From Actinoplanes cyaneus (GTDB lineage Bacteria > Actinomycetota > Actinomycetes > Mycobacteriales > Micromonosporaceae): a stretch of 64,000 bases of DNA. The stretch spans positions 1-64,000 of the forward strand of contig NZ_BOMH01000007.1 of assembly GCF_016862095.1 (NCBI RefSeq), read 5' to 3'. The translations under genes and the position numbers were made by a program. Below, in pieces: positions 16,158-24,178 of this stretch (position 1 is the first letter of the stretch; every line of letters begins with the position of its first letter). The notes under the pieces were generated by a model. The model saw nothing but the letters and a program-made list of their open reading frames with translations. It ran no database searches and was not told the DNA's origin.

Positions 16158-17033
16158 ATGATGCTGCGCCGCTGGCACCTCGCCGTCCTGGCCCTGCTCG
16201 CGGTCATGGCGCTGGCCTGCGAGGGTGGTGCCGGCGCGGCCGACCCGGAGCCGACCAGGACGAAGACGAAACCCCCGCCCACCGGCACCAGTGCTTATCC
16301 GGCGTCGATGGCCGCGCTCGGCGACTCGATCACCGCGGGGGTCGGCAGTTGCCTGGCCTACCTGGCGTGCAGCCGCAACTCCTGGTCGACCGGCGCCGGC
16401 GACGACGTCGAGAGTCACTATCAGCGGATTCGGGCGAAGAACCCGAAGATCAAGGGGCACGCGCACAACTTCGCCGAGCCAGGCGCCGAGGCGAGCGCGC
16501 TGGCCGCGCAGGCCACCCGCGCGGTCGACGCGAAGGTGTCCTACGTGACCGTCCTGATCGGGGCGAACGACGCCTGCGCCGCGTCGGTCAGCGGCATGAC
16601 CTCGGTCGCGGGGTTCCGCGACGGCGTGGACACCGCGCTGCGCCGCCTGAAGAAGGGCCTGCCGAAGGCGCGCGTGCTGGTGGCCAGCATCCCGGATCTG
16701 TACCGGCTGTGGCAGGTGGGCCGGGACGACGCCGAGGTGGTGAGGGTGTGGCGGGCCGGCGGGGTCTGCCCGTCGATGCTGACCGCCCCGGCCTCCCGCG
16801 CGGCCGCGGACGAGCAGCGGCGCCGCGCGGTGCGGGACCGGATCGACGCCTACAACGACGAGCTGCGCGAGGCCTGCCAGGAGTACGGCAGCCGGTGCCA
16901 CTGGGACGACGGCCGGGTGCACGACGTCCGGTTCAGCATCGACCTGCTGAACACGTTCGACTTCTTCCACCCGAACCTGAAGGGTCAGAACGAGCTCGCC
17001 GACGTCACCTATCCGGGCGACTTCACCTGGTGA
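16158..17033 (+). CDS. SGNH/GDSL-family lipoprotein hydrolase
   Basis: A 291-residue protein starting at one of two adjacent ATG codons (16158 or 16161). It has a lipobox (VMALAC, Cys21), then a Pro/Thr linker. Catalytic blocks are visible: GDSIT (Ser nucleophile), GANDAC (block III Asn) and FFHPNLKGQ (catalytic His). It is expected to be an extracytoplasmic esterase or lipase anchored to the membrane. Cysteine pairs (CLAYLAC, CQEYGSRC) suggest disulfides. Confidence 0.88.
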   Translation: MMLRRWHLAVLALLAVMALACEGGAGAADPEPTRTKTKPPPTGTSAYPASMAALGDSITAGVGSCLAYLACSRNSWSTGAGDDVESHYQRIRAKNPKIKGHAHNFAEPGAEASALAAQATRAVDAKVSYVTVLIGANDACAASVSGMTSVAGFRDGVDTALRRLKKGLPKARVLVASIPDLYRLWQVGRDDAEVVRVWRAGGVCPSMLTAPASRAAADEQRRRAVRDRIDAYNDELREACQEYGSRCHWDDGRVHDVRFSIDLLNTFDFFHPNLKGQNELADVTYPGDFTW

Positions 17034-17052
17034 GACGCATAGTCTGACGTCC

Positions 17053-17673
17053 ATGAGTTTCCTGCCCGGGAGATCCGCCTCCGTCCCGCTGCACGCGGCC
17101 GGTGAGCTCGGCCTGGCGCCGGCCCAGGACCGCGATCACTGGTGGGGCCGGCTGAGTGACCAGGCCCGCAGGCGCATCGCCGCCTCGGCCGGCGCGACCG
17201 TCGAGTGGTACGCCTACGGCGGGGACGACCTGCCGTACGCCGTGGTCCTGGGGGCGAACGCCCTGGTGGTGTGGACCCCCGAGCGGCTGACCGCGCATCG
17301 CTGGGTGCGCCGCTCCCTCACCGACACGCGCGTGCGTCAGCGGCCGTCGGACGCCGGCCCGGGTGGTGGCCTCACCGCCTCCGGGCCGCCCCCGGTGGAT
17401 CTCGGGCTCAGCGAGAGCATGCGCGGCTTCCTCGGGAACCTGCCCGCCGAGGCCCAGCAGCGGTTGCAACAGCCGTTCGTCGCGGGGGACCGGGTCGTCG
17501 CCTACGAGTTCTTCTACTACGGCAACGAGGAGGAGATGGACGTCTGGTGCTACCTGGCCGGTTCGTCGGCCGTCACCTTCGCGGCGGGCCACCGCAAGGC
17601 CCGGCGTGGCGCGCCGTCGCACGCTGTCGCCTGGGACCTGAAGTGCTATCACGCCCCGCTGGCGGCGAGCTGA
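17053..17673 (+). CDS. Hypothetical protein
   Basis: A 206-residue protein starting 19 bases after the SGNH gene in the same orientation. No signal peptide or membrane segment is apparent. It reads like a compact soluble protein (DHWWGRLSDQARRRIAASAG, FFYYGNEEEMDVWCYLAG) with an acidic patch. No family was recognised. Codon use matches the neighbours, so it is very likely a real gene. Confidence 0.75.
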   Translation: MSFLPGRSASVPLHAAGELGLAPAQDRDHWWGRLSDQARRRIAASAGATVEWYAYGGDDLPYAVVLGANALVVWTPERLTAHRWVRRSLTDTRVRQRPSDAGPGGGLTASGPPPVDLGLSESMRGFLGNLPAEAQQRLQQPFVAGDRVVAYEFFYYGNEEEMDVWCYLAGSSAVTFAAGHRKARRGAPSHAVAWDLKCYHAPLAAS

Positions 17674-17724
17674 TCTTCCACGCCGGTGGGCCGAGGGACC
17701 ACGCGGTAGGTATTGTTCCGCGCC

Positions 17725-18885
17725 ATGACAACGACGCTGCAGCAGCGGCGCTCGCCGGGATCCCCCTCCCCGGCGCCGAATCCCCCGCAGCGCCGGAACA
17801 GCCGTATTGCGGTGATGGACGGTCTCCGGCTGGTGGCCGCCCTCTCGGTCTCGCTCTTCCACCTCGCGGGCGATCTCCCCGCGTCCGAGGCCTGGGAGGC
17901 CGACCCGCAAACCGTCTTCCCGCACCTCTTCCCGTACGCCTCGTTCGGCTGGCTGGGCGTCGAGCTGTTCTTCATGATCAGCGGTTTCGTGATCTGCATG
18001 AGTTGCTGGGGACGTACGCCCGGGCAGTTCTTCCGGTCCCGCGTCGTCAGGCTGTTCCCGGCTTACTGGCCGGCGGTGCTGATCACCACCGCGGTGGTGG
18101 CGTTGTGGCCGGTCGCCACCCACCACCTGTCGATTGACAAGATCATCCTCAACCTCACGATGGTGAACAAGGCGTTCGGTGTCGACTGTGTGGACTCCGC
18201 GTACTGGACGCTCTGGTATGAGTTGCGGTTCTACGTCCTGTTCGGTGTCGCGATGCTGTGGCGTGGGCTGACCCTGCACCGCACGCTGCTGTTCTGCTAC
18301 GGCTGGCTGATCGCCGCCGTGGTGGCCGCGGCCGGCAAGCTGCCCCTGCTCGACCTGATCTTCCAGCCGCTCTACGCCCCGCTGTTCGTGGCCGGCATCG
18401 CGTTCTTCCTGATCCACAGATTCGGCTCGAACCTGCAGATCTGGGGTGCGATCGGCTTCTCCTGGATGCTGGCCATGCACAACGTGACCAAGCGGGTCGC
18501 CTCCGCCGCCAAGGCCAACAAGGTCGAGCTCGACCCGAAGATCGGCATGATCGTGGTGACGCTGTTCTTCGTGATTCTGGCCGTGATCGCGCTGGGCTGG
18601 ACGGCCCGGATCCAGTGGCGCTGGCTGACCTTCGCGGGGGCGCTGACCTACCCGTACTACCTGCTGCACCAGAGCATCGGCTGGTCGCTCATCCACGGTA
18701 TGAACGGACCGCTCGACCCGTGGCTGGTGCTGGTCTTGACGATCGGGATCCTGCTGGTGTCGGCGTGGTTGCTGCACCGCCTGATCGAGAAGCCGTTCGC
18801 GAAGGTGCTCAAGCACAGGCTCGAGCAGGCCTCCACCGCGATGCAGGAGAGTGCCCGTCGGGAGAGCGACTCGCTGTCACGGTAG
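17725..18885 (+). CDS. Acyltransferase 3 family membrane protein
   Basis: A 386-residue multi-spanning protein starting at MTTTLQQRR; a TTG 4 codons upstream is in frame but less likely. The family signatures are DGLRLVAALSVSLFHL near the N-terminus and WLGVELFFMISGFVI, with about ten hydrophobic segments. Such proteins O-acylate cell-surface sugars or macrolide-like products. The substrate is unknown. It ends convergent with the MFS gene. Confidence 0.9.
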   Translation: MTTTLQQRRSPGSPSPAPNPPQRRNSRIAVMDGLRLVAALSVSLFHLAGDLPASEAWEADPQTVFPHLFPYASFGWLGVELFFMISGFVICMSCWGRTPGQFFRSRVVRLFPAYWPAVLITTAVVALWPVATHHLSIDKIILNLTMVNKAFGVDCVDSAYWTLWYELRFYVLFGVAMLWRGLTLHRTLLFCYGWLIAAVVAAAGKLPLLDLIFQPLYAPLFVAGIAFFLIHRFGSNLQIWGAIGFSWMLAMHNVTKRVASAAKANKVELDPKIGMIVVTLFFVILAVIALGWTARIQWRWLTFAGALTYPYYLLHQSIGWSLIHGMNGPLDPWLVLVLTIGILLVSAWLLHRLIEKPFAKVLKHRLEQASTAMQESARRESDSLSR

Positions 18886-18917
18886 CGGCGCTCGGGCGTG
18901 CTCGTCAGCACGGCGGT

Positions 18918-20168
18918 TCAGCGGGCGTACCGGGCAACCAGCAGCGTGCCGACGCACAGCGCCGCCGCGCTCAGCCCGAGCGACCAGTGGATCCCGACGA
19001 CCGCGCCGAACAGGCCGACCGTGATGCCGCTGCCGAAACGCAGGCCGTTCGCGGACATCCCGTACACCCCGATCACCCGCCCGCGATCGGCCGGCGGCGC
19101 CATCAACTGGACCACGGTCTGCCCGACCGACATCGACGCCAGGTTCGCCACCCCGCCCGCGACCAGCAGCACCACGGCGACCGGATAGCTCGGGGTGATC
19201 GCGAAGAAGAACGTGAACAGGCCGTACAGCCCGGTGCTGATCACCGCGGAGAGCACCGTCGGCCTGATCCACCCGGTCGCCTCCAGCACCAGGCCGCCCA
19301 GGACGCCTCCGGCGCCATTGGCGAAGAGCAGGATGCCGTACGCCGTTCCGGCGTTGCCACTGCCCAGGTCCTGCGCGAACAGCGGCATGGCGGACTGCAG
19401 CGACGCGCCCACGAAGAACGAGCCCAGCCCGCCCAGGATGATCATGCTGACCAGGGTGTGATCGGCGCGCACCTGGCGCAGCACCCGGATCGAGTCGGTG
19501 ATCCCGACCCGCTGCCGGACCCGCGGCACCCCGCCGTCCCGGCTGTGCCCGGTGAACTTCGTGACGAACAGGAACAGCGTGAGCGGCAGGTAGAACGCGA
19601 CGTTCGCGAAGATGCCCCAGGTCGGCCCGAGCCCGAGCAGCAGCGCCGACCCGACGGCCGGCCCGAACAACACGCCCAGGCTGCGGAACGTGGCATTGAG
19701 CCGGACCGCGCTGGGCAGCTCCTCGTCACCGACGAAGTCGTGCAGCATCAGCTGCTCGCCGGGACCCCACAGCGCGCCCGCGATGCCGTGCAGCACCAGC
19801 AGCACGCACGCGTGCCAGATCTGCAGCGTGCCGGTCAGGAACAGCACACCCCAGGCCACCGAGACCAGCGCGAACAGGGCCTGGGCGGCCTGGATCACCC
19901 GGCGGCAGTCGTACCGGTCGGCCAGCGAGCCGAACCAGACCGACAGGAACAGGAACGGCACCCAGTGGCTGATCACCTGGAACCCGGAGAGCACCGGCGA
20001 GTGGAACTTCTCCCACAGCACCCAATAGGTGATCACGTGCTCGATGTTGTCGGCCATCATGGCCAGTGCCGCCCCGAACAGGTACGGCCGGGCGTCGCGG
20101 TTCCGCAGCGCGGCGAACCGGCGGGGCGCGGCGGGCACGTGCGTGGTCTGACCACAGGCGGCACACAT
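18918..20168 (-). CDS. MFS transporter (enterobactin-exporter-like)
   Basis: A 416-residue protein starting at MCAACGQTTHVP, about 12 membrane segments, with the MFS A-motif region WFGSLADRYDCRR after TM2. The pattern of the central cytoplasmic loop resembles drug or siderophore exporters. The N-terminal CxxC (CAAC) is unusual for this family. It is divergent from the second AAC(3)-like gene, 97 bases apart, so the pair may form a resistance or export unit; that is inference. Confidence 0.88.
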   Translation of the reverse strand: MCAACGQTTHVPAAPRRFAALRNRDARPYLFGAALAMMADNIEHVITYWVLWEKFHSPVLSGFQVISHWVPFLFLSVWFGSLADRYDCRRVIQAAQALFALVSVAWGVLFLTGTLQIWHACVLLVLHGIAGALWGPGEQLMLHDFVGDEELPSAVRLNATFRSLGVLFGPAVGSALLLGLGPTWGIFANVAFYLPLTLFLFVTKFTGHSRDGGVPRVRQRVGITDSIRVLRQVRADHTLVSMIILGGLGSFFVGASLQSAMPLFAQDLGSGNAGTAYGILLFANGAGGVLGGLVLEATGWIRPTVLSAVISTGLYGLFTFFFAITPSYPVAVVLLVAGGVANLASMSVGQTVVQLMAPPADRGRVIGVYGMSANGLRFGSGITVGLFGAVVGIHWSLGLSAAALCVGTLLVARYAR

Positions 20169-20265
20169 GCCCCCAGCCTTCTCCACCGTGCCCGCCTCCG
20201 GGACCGGGACGCGGCCAGAAGTGGCCGACGCCACCGGCGGGACCACACATCGACGAGAGGTGGCC

Positions 20266-21126
20266 ATGGACCTGGCCGGACGCATCGGAGCCGGACCGCG
20301 TACGACCGATTCCCTGGCCCGGGATCTGCGTGTCCTCGGGCTCACGGCGGGCGACACCGTCCTGCTGCACTCCTCGCTCAGCTCGCTGGGCTGGGTGTGC
20401 GGCGGCGCGGTCGCCGTGGTCCGGGCGTTCCTCGACGTGCTCGGCCCGGCCGGCACCCTGGTGGTGCCCGCCTTCGCCACCGAGAACCGCGACCCGGCAC
20501 GCTGGGCCGGCCCGGAGATCCCGTCGTCCTGGTGGCCCGTGATCAGGGAGAGCATGCCGGCGTACGACCCGGGCGTCACCCCGTGCCGGGCGCTGGGCCT
20601 GATCCCCGAGACGGTCCGCTGCTGGCCGGGCGCGTCCCGAAGCCCTCACCCGCAGACCTCGTTCGCGGCGATCGGCGCGCGGGCGGCGGCGCTGATGAGC
20701 CGGCACGACCTGCCCAGTGAGCTGGGTGAGGAGTCCCCGCTGGCCGCCCTGGAGACGGCCGGTGCCCGGATCGTCCTGCTGGGCGTGGGGTTCGACCGCT
20801 GCACGGCGTTCCACCTGGCCGAGTACCGGTTGCCGTGGCGCACCCCGCGCGACAACGCCTGCGTGATGAGCACGGCGGAGGGTCGCTCGTGGGTTCCGTA
20901 CCGGGGTGTTCTGCTGGACGCCTCCGACTTCGCCGACGTCGGCGCCGGCCTGGAACGGGCCGGCGCGGTGACGACCGCCCCGGTCGGCTCGGCCCGCACC
21001 CACCTGCTCGACCTGCCGGCCGCCGTCAGCTTCGCCCGCGACTGGCTGACCAGCCATCGCGTACCGCCGGAACAGTCGCAGAGCCTCCCCTCGGCTGCTC
21101 GCGGAGGTGGCGACCGGGACCGCTGA
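20266..21126 (+). CDS. Aminoglycoside N(3)-acetyltransferase-like protein (copy 2)
   Basis: A 286-residue AAC(3) paralogue starting at MDLAGRIGAG. Hallmarks: VLLHSSLSSLGWVCGG, GTLVVPAFATEN, RSPHPQTSFAAIG, GEESPLAALETAGA and GVGFDRCTAFHLAEYRL. It is the gene directly upstream of the first cyclophane-peptide precursor, 116 bases away and co-directional. It could therefore acetylate the product of that pathway or be unrelated. Compared with copy 1 it has a longer, polar C-terminal tail. Confidence 0.88.
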   Translation: MDLAGRIGAGPRTTDSLARDLRVLGLTAGDTVLLHSSLSSLGWVCGGAVAVVRAFLDVLGPAGTLVVPAFATENRDPARWAGPEIPSSWWPVIRESMPAYDPGVTPCRALGLIPETVRCWPGASRSPHPQTSFAAIGARAAALMSRHDLPSELGEESPLAALETAGARIVLLGVGFDRCTAFHLAEYRLPWRTPRDNACVMSTAEGRSWVPYRGVLLDASDFADVGAGLERAGAVTTAPVGSARTHLLDLPAAVSFARDWLTSHRVPPEQSQSLPSAARGGGDRDR

Positions 21127-21151
21127 AGGCGAGGGGTGCGGAGATGGACAC

Positions 21152-21180
21152 TGTACGTAGTCGAATCGACGTCTTACGAT
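21152..21180 (+). promoter_or_regulatory. Possible promoter of the first precursor-peptide operon
   Basis: TGTACG (21152-21157) and TACGAT (21175-21180) are separated by 17 bases and lie 62 bases before the ATG of the precursor gene. The -10 is good, the -35 weak. This is a by-eye call. Confidence 0.25.
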
Positions 21181-21242
21181 GACGGCACCGGTGGCCTCCC
21201 CGCCGTGAAGGATCACGTTTCCGGCGATGCGAGGTTGGCGGC

Positions 21243-21422
21243 ATGGCACGTGAGAGTGACGTTTCCATCACCGCACTGCGGTCGGCGGCGCTGAGCGAGA
21301 CCCGGCGTGCCGTTCTGCTGCGCAGGCGGCCGTCGTTGCGGCACTCGCTCGACGAGTCCCGGCACGCGGGTGTCTTCGCCAACTACATCGGCGACTGCCA
21401 TCCCGCCGAGCCGTCCCGGTAG
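21243..21422 (+). CDS. Triceptide (cyclophane RiPP) precursor peptide A1
   Basis: A 59-residue peptide starting MARESDVSITALRS. Its stop is 2 bases before the GTG of the radical SAM maturase, so the two are translationally linked. A basic helical leader (SETRRAVLLRRRPSLRHSL) precedes a core AGVFANYIGDCHPAEPSR. F45-A46-N47 is an aromatic-x-Asn motif suitable for a three-residue cyclophane; Y48-I49-G50 is less likely because Gly has no beta-carbon. It shares the pattern [VY]F-x-N-[YF]-[IV] and an upstream R-x-VLL with the second precursor at 28283. Unlike canonical FxsA peptides it does not end in F-x-S-x-x; a 9-residue tail with Cys follows. A GAGG ribosome-binding site precedes the ATG. Confidence 0.75.
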   Translation: MARESDVSITALRSAALSETRRAVLLRRRPSLRHSLDESRHAGVFANYIGDCHPAEPSR

Positions 21423-21424
21423 GG

Positions 21425-22591
21425 GTGCGGGAGTTCACGGACGTCGCGCCAGCGCCGGTGCGCCAGGTCCTGCTGAAGCTGCACAGCCGTTGCAACATCG
21501 CGTGCGACTACTGCTACGTGTACCAGCACGCCGATCAGAGCTGGCGTGATCGCCCGCGGGTGATGTCCCGGTCGACGATCGACCTCGCCGCGGCCCGGAT
21601 AGCGGAGCACGCCGGCAAGCGTGACCTGCCGTTCCTCTCTGTCGTCCTGCACGGGGGAGAGCCGTTGCTGGCGGGCCCGGACACGATCGACTACGTGGTG
21701 CGTGCCGTGCGCGGCGCCGTCACCAGCCACACGAAGCTGGCGTTCGGGGTGCAGACCAACGGGTTGCTGCTGGACGACACGTACCTGGCGCTCTTCGCGA
21801 GGCACCGGATCCGGGTCGGTGTCAGTCTCGACGGGCCGGAGGCGGCCAACGACCGGCACCGGCGGTTCGCCGACGGCCGGGGCACGCACGAGGGCGCCGC
21901 CCGCGCGTTGCGCCGGCTCAACGAGGCCAAGCACCGCCCGCTCTTCGGCGGCATCCTGTGCACGGTGGACGTGACGAACGATCCCGTCGAGGTCTATCAC
22001 CATCTGCTGGAGTTCGAGCCACCGGAGATCGACTTCCTGCTGCCCCACGGCAACTGGGACAACCCGCCACCGGCGCGGGTCCCGGATCAGGGTCGCACGC
22101 CCTACGCGGACTGGCTCGTGCCGATCTTCGACAGGTGGTACGAGTCGCCGGCGCCGGAATCCCGGGTGCGCCTGTTCGAGTCGCTGGTCTCGCTCCTGCT
22201 CGGCGGGCCGGGCGGCATCGAGGGGCTCGGGCTCGGCCGGGTCGATCTGGTCACCGTCGAGACGGACGGCACCCTGGAGCAGGGCGACGCGCTGAAGACC
22301 GTGGCGCCGGGCGCGCCGGCCACCGGTCTGCACGTCCGGTGGAACTCGTTCGACGAGTACCTGGAGCATCCGGGTGCCCGGGCCCGGCAGGCCGGCCTGG
22401 CCGGGCTCGGCGCCGAGTGCCGTCGCTGCCCGCTCGTCGAGGTGTGCGGCGGAGGACATTACGCCCATCGATTCCGCGCGCTCACCGGATTCGACAATCC
22501 GTCGGTGTACTGCGCCGATCTCGCGGCTCTGGTCCGGCACGCGGCCCGGCGGGTGGCCGCGGATCTGCCACCGGGTCCGCCGGCTGCGTGA
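21425..22591 (+). CDS. fxsB: FxsB-type radical SAM/SPASM cyclophane-forming maturase B1
   Basis: A 388-residue protein with a GTG start. The radical SAM motif is CNIACDYCY (Cys23, Cys27, Cys30) and is followed by VVLHGGEPLLAGPD, typical of peptide maturases. The C-terminal SPASM-like region has Cys332, Cys335, Cys341 and Cys363 (CRRCPLVEVCGGGHYAHRF) for auxiliary iron-sulfur clusters. FxsB enzymes join the ring of an aromatic residue to the beta-carbon of a residue two positions later. The substrate is expected to be the adjacent precursor A1. It is about as long as the other copy at 28455 and closely similar along its whole length. Confidence 0.9.
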   Translation: MREFTDVAPAPVRQVLLKLHSRCNIACDYCYVYQHADQSWRDRPRVMSRSTIDLAAARIAEHAGKRDLPFLSVVLHGGEPLLAGPDTIDYVVRAVRGAVTSHTKLAFGVQTNGLLLDDTYLALFARHRIRVGVSLDGPEAANDRHRRFADGRGTHEGAARALRRLNEAKHRPLFGGILCTVDVTNDPVEVYHHLLEFEPPEIDFLLPHGNWDNPPPARVPDQGRTPYADWLVPIFDRWYESPAPESRVRLFESLVSLLLGGPGGIEGLGLGRVDLVTVETDGTLEQGDALKTVAPGAPATGLHVRWNSFDEYLEHPGARARQAGLAGLGAECRRCPLVEVCGGGHYAHRFRALTGFDNPSVYCADLAALVRHAARRVAADLPPGPPAA

Positions 22592-22825
22592 CGGCGGAAC
22601 CGGTGCACGCCTGCACACCTGCCCATGGGCCGTACGGAGGCCAGGGAGGCGCTTCTCAGGGGGTACCCTCCGATGTCCCGGTGCGGTACTAATGACACAA
22701 AGCCCTCATTGGGCGGTCGCCTGAATGTGGCCGTCTGCCGGCCCAGAGGTAGCAAAAGCCTCATGCGCGGGTTCTCGTGCGGCCCGTGTGACCGCTGGGC
22801 CCGTTGGTGGCCGTCGGGAGGCCGG
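22592..22825 (+). other. Gap between maturase B1 and TIR-like gene C1
   Basis: This 234-base stretch has no convincing gene. The frame of C1 is open back to 22625, but that extension is Arg/Gly/Cys-rich and unlike a TIR-like N-terminus. TACTAA at 22687-22692 could be a -10 element for C1, without a good -35. Confidence 0.4.
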
Positions 22826-24010
22826 ATGCTGTATTTCTTTCTGAGCTACGCGTCCGATGAGGACGACATCTTCATCCACCGGCTGTTCGAGGACCTGTCC
22901 GCGGAGATCGCCCGGCGCATCGGTGCCGAGCCGCAGCAGGTCGTCGGATATCTCGACGACAGCAAGGGCGGCAACTGGCCGGCCGACGCCCGGGCCGCGC
23001 TGAGCACCAGCCAGACCTTCGTGGCCCTGTGCTCGTCGAGATACCTGGCCAGTGATCGGTGCGGCCGGCGCTGGGGGATCTTCGTCGACCGCATCCACAA
23101 GGACGACGCGGGGGCGGCCGGCGCGGCCGGCGCGCTGATCCCGGTGCTCTGGGCCGCCGACGGCGTCACTGAGAGCGATTTCCACGAGCCCGATCTCGGC
23201 GTCCGGCCACATCGGACCCCGCACGGTGACGACCTGCGGGTCATGATGCGGCTGCGGTCGCATCGCGCGGCGTACGCCGCCTTCGTCGCCTCGCTCGCGC
23301 ACCGGGTGGTCGAGACCGCGCACGCGCATCGCCTGCCCCCGGCGCCGCCCGGTATCGATCTGGACACCGCGGTGAACCCGTTCGAGCAGCGACGCCGGCG
23401 CGGTGAGGACGAGCAGTCGAAGGTCTACGTCGTGGTGGCGGCCGGCACCCGGGAGCAGATGGGGGCGATCCGCAACGATCTGCGGTTCTACGGGCGGCGC
23501 CGGGAGGACTGGGCGCCCTATCAGCCGGTCGCCGCTCAATCGCTGGCCGCCCGGGCGTGCGGGGTCGTCTCCGGCCGTCGCCTGAGATCCGAGGTGGTGC
23601 CGATCGAATCGGTGCCCGAGCGGCTGCGGCAGGGACTCCGGCGCGACATCCTGGTGCTGCTGGTCGACGCCTGGGCCACGCGCGTGGGCGACCTGGAGCG
23701 GGCGCTGCGGGAGATCGGGATGCGTGACGACGAGACCGTGGCGGTGCTCATGCCGGCCAGCCCGGACGACGGGGAGACCTCGGCCCGGCAGGGTGAGCTG
23801 CGCGGCGAGGTGCTCAAGAGCTTTCCCGGCCGGTCCTCGTGGCATGACGCGCTGTTCCGGATCGGCGTCGACTCACCCGACGACTTCGACACCGATCTGT
23901 CGGTGGCGATCGCCGCCGCGCAGCGCCGGGCGTCCCGCCGGACCTGGCCGCCCCCACGGCCGGGCGCGGCCCGGCCCGGTGCCCGCCGGCCCGTGCTGGA
24001 GGGGCCTTGA
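22826..24010 (+). CDS. fxsC: TIR-like protein FxsC (copy 1)
   Basis: A 394-residue protein starting at MLYFFLSYASDEDD, which is the usual FxsC N-terminus. Residues 1-175 form a TIR-like domain. The position that holds the catalytic Glu in TIR NADases is Arg82 here (CGRRW), whereas copy 2 has Glu (CGREW). Residues of about 200-360 form the FxsC C-terminal domain (KVYVVVAAGTREQMGAIRND, DILVLLVDAWATRVGDLERA). A Pro/Arg-rich tail ends the protein. The family role in cyclophane-peptide loci is unknown; it travels with FxsB and the TPR protein. Confidence 0.85.
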   Translation: MLYFFLSYASDEDDIFIHRLFEDLSAEIARRIGAEPQQVVGYLDDSKGGNWPADARAALSTSQTFVALCSSRYLASDRCGRRWGIFVDRIHKDDAGAAGAAGALIPVLWAADGVTESDFHEPDLGVRPHRTPHGDDLRVMMRLRSHRAAYAAFVASLAHRVVETAHAHRLPPAPPGIDLDTAVNPFEQRRRRGEDEQSKVYVVVAAGTREQMGAIRNDLRFYGRRREDWAPYQPVAAQSLAARACGVVSGRRLRSEVVPIESVPERLRQGLRRDILVLLVDAWATRVGDLERALREIGMRDDETVAVLMPASPDDGETSARQGELRGEVLKSFPGRSSWHDALFRIGVDSPDDFDTDLSVAIAAAQRRASRRTWPPPRPGAARPGARRPVLEGP

Positions 24011-24178
24011 CGAGGGCCCGCGCAGGCACGCCGGCGCGATCGCGGCGAGGGCGGGCCGAGCACCGTCAGGCCACAGTGGACTCGGATGCGAGGTGCTTGA
24101 CCGCTGCTGGACAATGGCGGACAGGCGATCCCGCGGGGGACCGTGACGTCCGGCGACACGACCAGTCGAGGTGAGACG

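Noticed and set aside
18258-20720. 820-codon plus-strand frame
   Set aside because: It covers the acyltransferase in another frame and the MFS gene antisense. The composition (Arg/Gln/His/Gly) is that of a GC-rich shadow.
22625-22825. N-terminal extension of FxsC1 with several Cys
   Set aside because: Considered as another precursor peptide, but it is in frame with FxsC1 and has no stop of its own, no leader-like helix and no aromatic-x-Asn/Ser motif.
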